A DNA stretch of 64,000 bases from NCBI RefSeq assembly GCF_036178845.1, contig NZ_CP108070.1, positions 1,798,001 through 1,862,000 of the forward strand. The letters are read 5' to 3'. Source of the DNA: Streptomyces sp. NBC_00271 (GTDB lineage Bacteria > Actinomycetota > Actinomycetes > Streptomycetales > Streptomycetaceae). Of the stretch, positions 44,609-52,114 are shown in pieces (the first letter of the stretch is position 1; each line of letters begins with the position of its first letter). The position numbers and the translations under genes were made by a program. The notes below the pieces were generated by a model. It was not told the DNA's origin. It was given only the letters and a program-made list of their open reading frames with translations, and ran no database searches.

Positions 44609-45409
44609 TCAGGGCCCCCCTACGGTCCGGGCAAGAAGAGCGCCCTGCCCTTGATGGAGATCGTCCACGACACGATCCGCGAGGACCTCGGCGACGAATT
44701 CCCGAAGCTCACCATCGAGGTCATCGGCCGCCGCCGGGCCGTACTCGTCCGGTTCGGCGACCCGGTCACGCCTGGACAGGCCGACTTCACGGCGGACGTG
44801 ATGACCGCGATCCCGCACCCATCGGGCCGTGGGCTGTACATCCCGAACACGAAGATCGCGGACCAGTGGGACCGTGCCGACCCTGTCACCCACACCCGGA
44901 TGGTGCTCCAGGCCATCGACGACACCAACGTCGTCTTCGCCCGCGTCGTCCGGCTTCTGAAGCACTGGAACGGCACCCACAGCAAGCCCATGTGCTCCTG
45001 GAACATCAAGGCCCTCTGCCTCGACTGCCTCGACGAGCCCATGCCGCTGATCAACGCGCTACAGGTCTTCTTCACCCACGCGGCGGACGAGGTCGACATG
45101 GGCCCGACACCCGACCCAGCCGGTGTGGCCGGCCCGATCCCTCTCAACATGCCGCGCGCCGACGTGCACAAGCGGCTCTGCACGGCCCGGAAGCACATCG
45201 ACCTCGCGATCGAACACGAGAAGGGCGGACGCCCGCTCAGCGCGCAGCACGTGCTGCACCAGGCCCTCCCAGAACTCGTGCCCGACGCGGACGGCACGCA
45301 GGAGGAAGCCGATCGTCTCGCGAGGACCGTCCGCTCGGGCGGTACGGCCGCCACTGGACTCGGGCTCGCTACCGGACTCGTCACCCCCACCCGCGCCTGG
45401 GGAGACTGA
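44609..45409 (+). pseudogene. CD-NTase-like nucleotidyltransferase, N-terminus removed by the IS element
   Basis: The open frame runs directly out of the IS end (PPYGPGKKSALPLMEIVHDT...). Visible are RRAVLVRFGD-PVTPGQADFTADV (the region of the third catalytic Asp), GLYIPNTKIADQWDRADPVT, RVVRLLKHWNGTHSKP and a helical C-terminal part. This resembles bacterial OAS/cGAS-like (CBASS) nucleotidyltransferases. The N-terminal GS...DxD catalytic motif is missing, so it should not make a cyclic nucleotide. The genes for an E2-like and a membrane protein follow with 4-bp or overlapping spacing, as in short type II CBASS operons. Confidence 0.6.
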
Positions 45410-45413
45410 GGCC

Positions 45414-45947
45414 ATGCTGGCCTGGTACGGGGCCCAGCCCATCTGGTGGGCCCCACTCGAACGGGACGCCCGGCAACACTTCGGTGACGCCCTCCGCCAC
45501 ACCTACCGTCGCGACTCACTGACGTACGAACTCACCGGACTCGACGTCATAGGCGAACCCGACCCGGTCGACGTCCGAATCCGGTTCTACGAGGATCCGC
45601 CCTACTCCACCTACGGCCAGAAGCCGGAGGACTTCCCTCGGGTCCGCGCCAGGCCCGGAGCCCTCTCGAAACACCGGTACTCGTTCGACGACGCCCTCTG
45701 CCTCTGGTATCCGCTCGACCCGGCAGAGCAGCGGTGGACAAGTTCCAAAGGGCTTCTGGACCTCATCGAGATTGTTCGCACACACTTGTTCCTCGAACAC
45801 TACTGGCGGCTCACCGGCGGTGAGCAGGGCGGCCATTGGCTGATGGAGGATGCCCCTCACGGCATCCCGGGGAGCGACGTGTGCAGGTCTTCTCGGCGGC
45901 ACAAACGACGGACAGCAGCTGGACGTGGGCCCAGACCGCTGGGCTGA
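45414..45947 (+). CDS. Prokaryotic E2-like protein (CBASS-associated)
   Basis: 177 residues. It has a UBC/E2-like pattern: DVRIRFYEDPPYSTYGQKPE, FPRVRARPGALSKHRYSFDD (His87), ALCLWYPLDP with Cys96 as probable catalytic Cys, then GLLDLIEIVRTHLFLEHYW and EDAPHG. Such proteins in type II CBASS conjugate the CD-NTase through its C-terminus to increase its activity. It starts at ATG 45414, 4 bp after the CD-NTase stop. It is intact itself, but its partner lacks its N-terminus. Confidence 0.6.
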   Translation: MLAWYGAQPIWWAPLERDARQHFGDALRHTYRRDSLTYELTGLDVIGEPDPVDVRIRFYEDPPYSTYGQKPEDFPRVRARPGALSKHRYSFDDALCLWYPLDPAEQRWTSSKGLLDLIEIVRTHLFLEHYWRLTGGEQGGHWLMEDAPHGIPGSDVCRSSRRHKRRTAAGRGPRPLG

Positions 45948-46435
45948 TCGTCCCGTGCATCGCCCTTTTCGGCGCCTTCCTGACCTACGCCCTCAACCAA
46001 CGGGCCGTACGAAGGGAACACCGGGCCAAGACCTTCGCCGAAGCGCTGACGGCGGTCGAGGAATACTTGGAGATGCCGTACCGCATACGGCGCCGCCCCG
46101 AGTCCTCGTCCGCCATACGACAGCAACTCACCGACGAGGCCAGTAGTCTGCTGGCACGAATGGCCTTCCACCAGGCATGGCTCCAGATCGAGGCCACAAC
46201 CGTCGCGGGCCCTTACGCAACCCTCGTGGCCACGGCACGAGCGGAAGCTGGCGCGCAAATGAGCCTCGCCTGGCAGCAGCCACCGATCGGCACAGACAGC
46301 GGCATGAACCTTGGAGTCCCGTACCCTCGGGACCGATCGAACGCGGCCCGAGCTAGGCGTCGAAGTGATGCGCCGTCACCTCTGAGAAATGCGGTGATCT
46401 TGATCCCAACTATCCCTCTTTTGTGCCAACTATAA
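45881..46435 (+). CDS. Single-span membrane protein, putative CBASS effector
   Basis: 184 residues from GTG 45881 (GGGGAG six bases upstream). One membrane segment (about residues 17-38, WAQTAGLIVPCIALFGAFLT) is followed by a basic, mostly helical cytoplasmic domain (RREHRAKTFAEALTAVEEYL...). I recognise no catalytic motif. It overlaps the E2-like gene by 67 bp, so it is translationally linked. The position in a CBASS-like operon suggests a membrane-acting effector, but this is inference. The last 40 residues look less coding-like. Confidence 0.5.
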   Translation: MQVFSAAQTTDSSWTWAQTAGLIVPCIALFGAFLTYALNQRAVRREHRAKTFAEALTAVEEYLEMPYRIRRRPESSSAIRQQLTDEASSLLARMAFHQAWLQIEATTVAGPYATLVATARAEAGAQMSLAWQQPPIGTDSGMNLGVPYPRDRSNAARARRRSDAPSPLRNAVILIPTIPLLCQL

Positions 46436-46453
46436 ATCCTCGTCACAATCAGG

Positions 46454-47632
46454 CTAACGCCGGACCCGCGGCATCCCCAGTCCGATCCACGAGATGATTT
46501 CGCGCTGGATCTCGTTGTTCCCGCCGCCGAAGGTGAAGATCACCGCCGAGCGGTAGCCGCGTTCCAGCTCGCCGTGCAGGACGGCGCCCGTGGAGCCCTC
46601 CTTGAGGACGCCGGGCGCGGCGACGACCTCCATGAGCCAGGCGTACGCGTCCCGGCGGGCCTCGGAGCCGTACACCTTGACCGCGGAGGCGTCCTGCGGG
46701 GTGAGGGTGCCCTCCTGGACGGCGTTCACCATCTGCCAGTTGAGGAGTTTCATCGCGTCAAGTTTGGTGTGGGTCTGGGCGAGGCGGCGGCGCACCCAGG
46801 GGAGGTCGGCGACGCGGCGGCCGTCGGCGAGCTTGGTGTCCATGGCCCAGCGTTGGACGTCGTGCAGGGCCCGGATCGCCATGGTGCCGTGAGCGGCGAG
46901 GGTGACGCGTTCGTGGTTGAGCTGGTTGGTGATCAGCCGCCAGCCCTTGTTCTCCTCGCCGACCCGGCGCGAGAGGGGGACGCGGATGTTCTCGTAGTAG
47001 CTGGCGGTGGTGTCGTGGGAGGCGAGGGTGTTGATGAGGGTGCAGGAATAGCCGGGGTCGGAGGTCGGCACGAGGAGCATGGTGATGCCCTTGTGGGGTG
47101 GGGCGTCCGGGTCGGTGCGCACGGCGAGCCAGACCCAGTCGGCGGTGTCGCCGTTCGTGGTCCAGATCTTCTGCCCGTTGACGACGTAGGTGTCGCCGTC
47201 CCGCACGGCCTTGGTCTTGAGCGCGGCCAGGTCCGTGCCCGCGTCGGGCTCGCTGTAGCCGATCGCGAAGTCGATCTCGCCGGAGAGGATCCTTGGAAGG
47301 AAGTACTCCTTCTGCTCCGCGGTGCCGAACCGCATGATCGTCGGGCCGACGGTGTTCAGCGCCATCAGGGGCAGCGGTACGCCCGCCTGGGCGGCCTCGT
47401 CGAAGAAGATGAACTGCTCCATCGGGGTCAGCCCGCGCCCGCCGTACTCCGTGGGCCAGCCCACCCCGAGCCAGCCGTCCCTGCCGAGCCGCCGGATCGT
47501 CTCGCGGTAGAACCGTTTCTGGGCGGCCGGGTCGCCGTATCGGGCGTAGGCGTGATCGGGCACCAACTCGGCGAAGTAGCCGCGCAGTTCGGTCCGCAGC
47601 CGCTGCTGCTCTGGCGTGTATTCGAGATGCAC
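46454..47632 (-). CDS. Acyl-CoA dehydrogenase (FadE type)
   Basis: 392 residues from GTG 47632 (AGGAGGCGCC upstream). The N-terminal helical domain is YTPEQQRLRTELRGYFAELV and GWPTEYGGRGL. Substrate/FAD motifs are AIGYSEPDAGTDLAALKTKA and VNGQKIWTTNGDTADWVWLA. The C-terminal part has GGGNNEIQREIISWIGLGMPR. In place of the Glu of medium-chain enzymes there is no obvious GExxxx site, as in FadE28/FadE34-like actinobacterial enzymes of steroid side-chain degradation. It catalyses FAD-dependent alpha,beta-dehydrogenation of a CoA thioester. A KstR-like site lies 45 bp upstream. Confidence 0.88.
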   Translation of the reverse strand: MHLEYTPEQQRLRTELRGYFAELVPDHAYARYGDPAAQKRFYRETIRRLGRDGWLGVGWPTEYGGRGLTPMEQFIFFDEAAQAGVPLPLMALNTVGPTIMRFGTAEQKEYFLPRILSGEIDFAIGYSEPDAGTDLAALKTKAVRDGDTYVVNGQKIWTTNGDTADWVWLAVRTDPDAPPHKGITMLLVPTSDPGYSCTLINTLASHDTTASYYENIRVPLSRRVGEENKGWRLITNQLNHERVTLAAHGTMAIRALHDVQRWAMDTKLADGRRVADLPWVRRRLAQTHTKLDAMKLLNWQMVNAVQEGTLTPQDASAVKVYGSEARRDAYAWLMEVVAAPGVLKEGSTGAVLHGELERGYRSAVIFTFGGGNNEIQREIISWIGLGMPRVRR

Positions 47633-47676
47633 GGCGCCTCCTGGCTCCCCAAGGCCGGACCTGACGGCGCACACCG

Positions 47677-47690
47677 TAGAACGTGTTTCA
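47677..47690. promoter_or_regulatory. KstR-like operator upstream of the acyl-CoA dehydrogenase
   Basis: TAGAACGTGTTTCA fits the published KstR consensus pattern TnnAACnnGTTnnA exactly. It lies 45-58 bp upstream of the GTG at 47632. KstR represses sterol-degradation genes in actinobacteria; no kstR gene is in this window. Confidence 0.4.
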
Positions 47691-47746
47691 GAAATTGTGA
47701 ATGCCGATGACGCCGACGCCCCGACCCGTGACCTTCCAGCGGACAC

Positions 47747-48060
47747 TCATTCGCGGAACCCGTCCGAGGTGTCGAACGGGCGGCCGTACTCCCGGACACG
47801 GTCGAACTCGGCCTGGAGGTGCCGGTACCAGTGCCCGTCGCGGCGGGGCGCAGGGTGAACACGGCGTCCCCTCCTGCGACGGCGGGGGCGAGCGTCGCGA
47901 GGGTGGCCGCGGCCAGTACCTTGCCGCCGGCCACATCGAGTGCGCCGAGCGCGGCCAGGGGCAGCGAGAGCAGCGCCGTGACGTAGATTTCCAGGTTCTC
48001 AGCGGAGGAGAGATCGTCCCGAACCCGACGCGGACATGGCATGCGGACCATCACCTGCAC
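47747..48060 (-). pseudogene. Remnant of a membrane-anchored hypothetical protein
   Basis: Minus-strand pieces in two frames: NLEIYVTALLSLPLAALGAL with DVAGGKVLAAATLATLA (one hydrophobic hairpin, near 47870-48000), then DGHWYRHLQAEFDRVREYGR ending at a TGA (47747) in another frame. The first piece resembles the N-terminal anchor of a common Streptomyces hypothetical family, the second a C-terminal tail. The middle is missing and a frameshift lies near 47845. Confidence 0.4.
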
Positions 48061-48108
48061 CTCGGCGGCGGTCCGTCAACGAGGCGGTACTCGCCTGCGA
48101 AGTGGTGC

Positions 48109-48480
48109 TCAGGCGCGGCTCAGGGTGGCGAGGAAGTCCGTGCAGGCCTGGGCGCACTCCCGGCAGGACTTGGCGCTGTCCTGCCCACCCGGGTGCTCGT
48201 CGAAGACGTCCGCGCACTCGCGGCAGACGGTACGGCACCACTCGACCTGGAGGCGGATGCCGGCCGTGTCCCGGCGGGCCTCCTCCGCCAGCACACGGCA
48301 GGTCGCGTCGCACACCTCCACACAGAGAAGGCCTTTGCGCCGTACGAGTTCGTGCTCCCTCGGCCCGTCCGGATCCACCGCGCTCGCCCGCAGCGCACAG
48401 GCGCGGGCGGCCTCGGCGCAGGCCTGCGCACAGTCGAAGCGGTCCTCGAGGAATCGAATGCGTTCTTGCTGGGATGTCAT
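48109..48480 (-). CDS. Cys-rich four-helix-bundle copper-binding protein (Csp-like)
   Basis: 123 residues with 12 Cys in repeated C-x3-C/C-x2-C spacing: FDCAQACAEAARAC, LLCVEVCDATC, VEWCRTVCREC and SCRECAQACTDF. This is the pattern of cytosolic copper storage proteins (Csp3/DUF326), which line the core of a four-helix bundle with Cys and bind many Cu(I) ions. There is no signal peptide, so it is cytosolic. The start is ATG 48480, or a GTG three codons earlier. The neighbours have no copper genes, so its role is deduced from sequence only. Confidence 0.85.
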   Translation of the reverse strand: MTSQQERIRFLEDRFDCAQACAEAARACALRASAVDPDGPREHELVRRKGLLCVEVCDATCRVLAEEARRDTAGIRLQVEWCRTVCRECADVFDEHPGGQDSAKSCRECAQACTDFLATLSRA

Positions 48481-48603
48481 TGTCGTCACCGCGGACGGGT
48501 AGCCACGGGAAGACCCGCCAAACCCTCACTTCAGGGCCCTGCGGCCGCTCTTCGGACCAGCGTCCACCGGTTTGCACGGACAGCTCTGGGTACCCGGGGA
48601 CGC

Positions 48604-48891
48604 ATGAGTGCCATGGATACGGATGGGACAGTGCTCGCCGCGGCCCAGGGTCTGTTGATCATCGGGCCGCTCGCCGTGGGCGTCGTGCTGGTGGCGATGC
48701 TGATCGGTGTCGTCTGGTGGGGCCGCCGCAAGCGGCAACAACAACCGCCCCCGCCCCGCCCGGAGGAACAGCCTCGCCTGCCCGACAGCGGCCCGGTCCA
48801 CGAGGTCAGGGAGCACCGCGAGCCCAACGAACTGCCCCCGAGCGAGCACCGATTGACACCCCACGAGTTGAAGCGAACGAACGGCTCCTAG
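48604..48891 (+). CDS. Small membrane protein, DUF6479-like
   Basis: 95 residues from ATG 48604. A short N-terminal segment precedes one membrane helix (LLIIGPLAVGVVLVAMLIGV), a WWGRRKR basic stop-transfer and a proline-rich hydrophilic tail. It resembles the Streptomyces DUF6479 family of unknown function. The topology is likely N-outside with a cytoplasmic tail. It overlaps the convergent NTF2-like gene by 4 bp at the stops. Confidence 0.75.
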   Translation: MSAMDTDGTVLAAAQGLLIIGPLAVGVVLVAMLIGVVWWGRRKRQQQPPPPRPEEQPRLPDSGPVHEVREHREPNELPPSEHRLTPHELKRTNGS

Positions 48892-49289
48892 CCGCCCATC
48901 GCCTCCGCCGCCTCGCGTGAGATCCGCTCGAACTGGGCACCCATCGCCTCGGAGAGCGCGTGGGCCGCCGAGAGCGGGCGGACCATCACCATCAGGTCGT
49001 CGATCCTGCCGTCCTCGTCGAAGTGCAGGAAGTCGCAGCCGTTGAGCTCCTTGTCGCCCACCTTCGCGGTGAAGACGAGCGCGTGGTCGCGACCGTCGGC
49101 ACCGGCGATCTCGCGTACGTAGCGGAAGTCGGTGAAGACACGGGAGACGCCGCGCAGGATGGCCGCGGTGATGGCCTTCCCCGGGTACGGCTTGAAGGCG
49201 ACGGGGCTGGTGAACACCACGTCGTCGGCCAGCATCTCCTCGATCGCGGCGAGGTCGCCCGCTTCTACGGCCTTCCGGAAGGGGTGCAT
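48888..49289 (-). CDS. NTF2-like (SnoaL) protein
   Basis: 133 residues, NTF2-like fold: MHPFRKAVEAGDLAAIEEML, DDVVFTSPVAFKPYPGK, NGCDFLHFDEDGRIDDLMVM. I chose the ATG at 49289; the TTG 24 bases upstream is less likely. It is divergent from the DJ-1/PfpI gene at 49528 across a region with a CTAATTGATTAG palindrome, so the two may be co-regulated. This mirrors the SnoaL/DJ-1 pair at 10002-11113. Confidence 0.83.
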   Translation of the reverse strand: MHPFRKAVEAGDLAAIEEMLADDVVFTSPVAFKPYPGKAITAAILRGVSRVFTDFRYVREIAGADGRDHALVFTAKVGDKELNGCDFLHFDEDGRIDDLMVMVRPLSAAHALSEAMGAQFERISREAAEAMGG

Positions 49290-49313
49290 CCGAGCCCCAC
49301 CTCTCTCACTCAA

Positions 49314-49325
49314 CTAATTGATTAG
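49314..49325. promoter_or_regulatory. CTAATTGATTAG inverted repeat
   Basis: Arms CTAAT/ATTAG around TG, extended by AA...TT to AACTAATTGATTAGGTT (49312-49328). It is unusually AT-rich for this DNA, 25 bp upstream of the NTF2-like start. It is a likely binding site for a TetR- or MarR-type regulator, for example the TetR at 50229-50858. Confidence 0.5.
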
Positions 49326-49380
49326 GTTACGAACAGAGTAGTTGGGGTGGTGCCCGACGTCCAGACATTGGAATTCCTAT

Positions 49381-49475
49381 GGCTCTGGCCACCGTTCCTA
49401 TTGGTCACCTATGTCAGAGCCGCATACCGTCGAGGACATCACCGCCCTGACGCTCTGGGTCCAGAGCGTCAGGGC
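49381..49475 (+). promoter_or_regulatory. Leader with two hairpins before the DJ-1 gene
   Basis: Hairpin 1: GGCTCTG (49381-49387) and CAGAGCC (49415-49421). Hairpin 2: 15-bp perfect arms GCCCTGACGCTCTGG (49444-49458) and CCAGAGCGTCAGGGC (49461-49475) with a 2-base loop, ending 52 bp before the ATG. GCTCTGG of hairpin 1 can also pair with CCAGAGC of hairpin 2, so mutually exclusive folds are possible. Hairpin 2 could alternatively be a protein-binding palindrome. Confidence 0.45.
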
Positions 49476-49527
49476 GTACGACAGGAACTACCGGCAACAA
49501 CCCCTCGCACCCTCGGAGAAACGCACC

Positions 49528-50223
49528 ATGTCGAAGATTCTCTTCGTGATCACCGGCGTCGACCACTGGACGCTCGCCGACGGCACCCGCCACCCGAGCG
49601 GGTTCTGGGCCGAGGAGGCCGTCGCCCCGTACGAGGCGTTCGAGGCCGCGGGCCACGAGGTCGTCGTCGCCACGCCGGGCGGCGTCGTGCCGACCGTGGA
49701 CAAGGGGAGCCTGGCTCCCGAGGTCAACGGTGGCCAGGAGGCCGCCGACCGCATCGCGGGCGCCCTCGCGTCGATGACCGCGCTCCAGCGGCCGATCAAG
49801 CTGGCGGAGGTCGACCTCGCCGACTACGCGGCCGTCTTCTACCCCGGCGGCCACGGACCGATGGAGGACCTGGCGGTCGACGCGGACTCCGGCCGGCTGC
49901 TCACCCTCGCGCTGGAGTCGGGCAAGCCGCTCGGTGTGGTGTGCCACGGCCCGGCCGCGCTGCTCGCCGCGACGAAGGAGGACGGCACCAACGCCTTCGC
50001 GGGCTACCGGGTCTCCGGTTTCACCAACGCCGAGGAGACGCAGGCCGGTCTCGCCGACAAGGCGAAGTGGCTGCTCCAGGACCGGCTCGTCGAGGTGGGC
50101 GTCGACTTCCAGGAGGGCGAGCCGTGGGCCCCCAAGGTGGTCGTCGACCGCAACCTGGTCACCGGCCAGAACCCGGCGTCCTCTGCCCCTCTGGCCGTCG
50201 AGCTACTGAAGAAGCTGGCCTGA
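49528..50223 (+). CDS. DJ-1/PfpI-family protein (second copy)
   Basis: 231 residues, clearly a paralogue of 10415-11113 (KILFVITGVDHWTLADGTRH, GFWAEEAVAPYEAFEAAGHE, FYPGGHGPMEDL). The nucleophile elbow is VVCHGPAALL. It is probably a carbonyl-stress protein (glyoxalase/deglycase-like). The ATG at 49528 is preceded by GGAGAAACG. A TetR gene starts 5 bp after its stop, so they are cotranscribed and probably autoregulated. Confidence 0.88.
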   Translation: MSKILFVITGVDHWTLADGTRHPSGFWAEEAVAPYEAFEAAGHEVVVATPGGVVPTVDKGSLAPEVNGGQEAADRIAGALASMTALQRPIKLAEVDLADYAAVFYPGGHGPMEDLAVDADSGRLLTLALESGKPLGVVCHGPAALLAATKEDGTNAFAGYRVSGFTNAEETQAGLADKAKWLLQDRLVEVGVDFQEGEPWAPKVVVDRNLVTGQNPASSAPLAVELLKKLA

Positions 50224-50228
50224 CCCTC

Positions 50229-50858
50229 ATGGCCACCGACCGGCTCGATGAGGTCCTCGACGCCGCCTACGACTGCCTGACCAGGTACGGCGTACGGCGC
50301 ACAACGATGGACGACATCGCCTCCACGATGGGCGTGTCCCGGTCGGCGGTCTACCAGTACGTCCGCGGCAAGGACGACGTCTTCCGTCTGCTCGCCGGGC
50401 ATCTGCACGAGCGGGCGCTCGGCCGGGCCCGGGAGGCGGCCGCCGAGTGCGGCGCCCCGCACGCCGAGCGCGTCCGGGGCGTGCTGGCCGCCAAGCTCGA
50501 CCTGGTGCTCCAGCTGGCCGGCGACTCCCCGCACACGGCCGAACTCCTCGACGAGAAGGCCCGGTTGTTCGGGGACATCTGCCACGCGTTCGTCGGGGAG
50601 TTGCGGCGCCTGCTGATCAGCCTCTTCGCCGAGGCGGCCGCCCCGACCGGTGTCGAGCCCGCCGAGGCCGCCGACATCTGTCTGGCCCTGGTCGTCGGCC
50701 TGGAGTCGTCCCCCAACAGTCGGCATCTGCTGGCCCCGGCCACCGACGCCCTCCTGACCGGCCTGCTCGGCGGCCGGGTCCGGACATGCAGCGGCTCCCC
50801 GGTGGGACCGTGTGGGTCGGCGCGGCCCGAGTCCGGCCGGAGCGCGGTGTCCGTGTAG
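50229..50858 (+). CDS. TetR-family transcriptional regulator
   Basis: 209 residues. The HTH is TTMDDIASTMGVSRSAVYQY with VRGKDDVF after it, then a helical C-terminal domain. It starts at ATG 50229, 5 bp after the DJ-1 gene. Likely targets are its own operon and the divergent NTF2-like gene through the palindrome at 49314-49325. The last 25 residues are Gly/Ser/Pro-rich and of uncertain significance. Confidence 0.87.
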   Translation: MATDRLDEVLDAAYDCLTRYGVRRTTMDDIASTMGVSRSAVYQYVRGKDDVFRLLAGHLHERALGRAREAAAECGAPHAERVRGVLAAKLDLVLQLAGDSPHTAELLDEKARLFGDICHAFVGELRRLLISLFAEAAAPTGVEPAEAADICLALVVGLESSPNSRHLLAPATDALLTGLLGGRVRTCSGSPVGPCGSARPESGRSAVSV

Positions 50859-50985
50859 GCGGGCACGAAGTGTGGTTCGTATCCGTGCAGGCGGCCCCCG
50901 GTGCGGTTCGTGGCTGACCGGCGCGATCGCCAAGTCCCCCCGGTGCGGAGGTACTCGCGTCGGAGAGCAGGAGACCGAAGGGGCC

Positions 50986-51987
50986 CTAACCCCGCACGGG
51001 CGCCGTCGTGCCGCGGACCTCGAGGGCAGGGGCGGTGAGGACGACCTCGCCCGGGCGGGCGGGGTCGGCGATCCGGTCGAGCAGACACTGCGCGGCGCGG
51101 CGGCCGACGTCATGGCCGGCGCTGTCCACGGTGGTGAGCCACAGGTGCCGCAGCCGGGAGAGGTAGGTGTTGTCGTACCCGACGAGGGAGAGGTCGCGCG
51201 GCACCTGGAGGCCAAGTTCCTCGGCGGCCGAGAGGGCGCCGACGCAGGCGATGTCGTTGAACGCGAAGACGGCGGTGGGCCGTTCGCGTGCGCTGAGCAG
51301 CCGGACCGTGGCACGGTAGCCGCCTTCCTCGGTCAGGTCGCCCTGCTCCACGACCGCCTCCGCGGCCAGTCCGTGCTCGCGCATGACCGCCTCGAAGCTA
51401 CGGCGGCGCAGCTCACCGACCACCCCCCGCCCCGCGATGTGCGCGATCCGGCGGTGTCCGAAGCCGATGAGATGCTCGGTGGCCAGACGGGCGCCGCGCT
51501 CGTCGTCGTTGGCGACGACGTCGACACCGGGCAGCTCGGGCTCCCGGGCGCCCGCGACCACGGTGGGAATCTGCCCGGCCGCCGTCCGCAGCGCCTCGGC
51601 GGCCGGCAGGGTGCCGACGGCGATCAGACCGTCGACACGCAGGTCCACGAAGGTACGGGTGAGGTCCTCGCCCAGACGCCGGTTGAGATGGCCGTCGGCG
51701 AGCAGCATGTGCAGGCCCGAGTCGTGCAGCCGGGAGTTCAGACCGTCCAGCAGCTCCACGAACCAGGGGTTGCGCATGTCGTTGAGGAGCACCCCGACCG
51801 TACGGGTGCGCCGCTCGCTGAGGCTGCGCGCCGCGGCGTTGGGCCGGTAGCCGAGCTCCTCGACAGCGGCCAGCACGGCCTGCCGCTTCTCGTCACGGAC
51901 CTGGTCGGAGCCGCGCAGCACGAGGGAGACCAGCGACTTCGACACTCCGGCCCGCTCGGCGACGTCGCGAATCGTCGGTGCTCTCAT
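50986..51987 (-). CDS. LacI-family transcriptional regulator
   Basis: 333 residues from ATG 51987. The HTH is TIRDVAERAGVSKSLVSLVL with the hinge helix NAAARSLSERRT; the sugar-binding domain has AFNDIACVGALSAAEELGLQ and LVGYDNTYLSRLRHLWLTTV. It is divergent from the Gfo/Idh/MocA dehydrogenase at 52115. Two TGGACCG-type sites (52008-52019, 52089-52102) lie in the gap. It probably represses itself and the divergent dehydrogenase/lyase genes. The inducer is unknown. Confidence 0.92.
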   Translation of the reverse strand: MRAPTIRDVAERAGVSKSLVSLVLRGSDQVRDEKRQAVLAAVEELGYRPNAAARSLSERRTRTVGVLLNDMRNPWFVELLDGLNSRLHDSGLHMLLADGHLNRRLGEDLTRTFVDLRVDGLIAVGTLPAAEALRTAAGQIPTVVAGAREPELPGVDVVANDDERGARLATEHLIGFGHRRIAHIAGRGVVGELRRRSFEAVMREHGLAAEAVVEQGDLTEEGGYRATVRLLSARERPTAVFAFNDIACVGALSAAEELGLQVPRDLSLVGYDNTYLSRLRHLWLTTVDSAGHDVGRRAAQCLLDRIADPARPGEVVLTAPALEVRGTTAPVRG

Positions 51988-52007
51988 GGTCTGCGTGGCT
52001 CCATTCC

Positions 52008-52019
52008 TGGACCGTTCCA
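52008..52019. promoter_or_regulatory. LacI-type site, imperfect (TGGACCGTTCCA)
   Basis: Imperfect version of the palindrome at 52089-52102, 21 bp upstream of the LacI ATG (51987). It suits autorepression. Confidence 0.5.
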
Positions 52020-52088
52020 TACGGCGGGCGAGCTTGTCAAAGGTCTTGACACGCACTGCAGCGACCTTCACTGTGAGCCAGGAAGTCG

Positions 52089-52102
52089 TTGGACCGGTCC
52101 AA
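52089..52102. promoter_or_regulatory. LacI-type operator TTGGACCGGTCCAA
   Basis: Perfect 14-bp palindrome with central CG, a typical LacI-family operator. It ends 12 bp before the ATG of the dehydrogenase at 52115 and overlaps its leader and ribosome binding site region. A TTGACA lies about 35 bp upstream. Confidence 0.75.
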
Positions 52103-52114
52103 AGAGGGGCAGTC

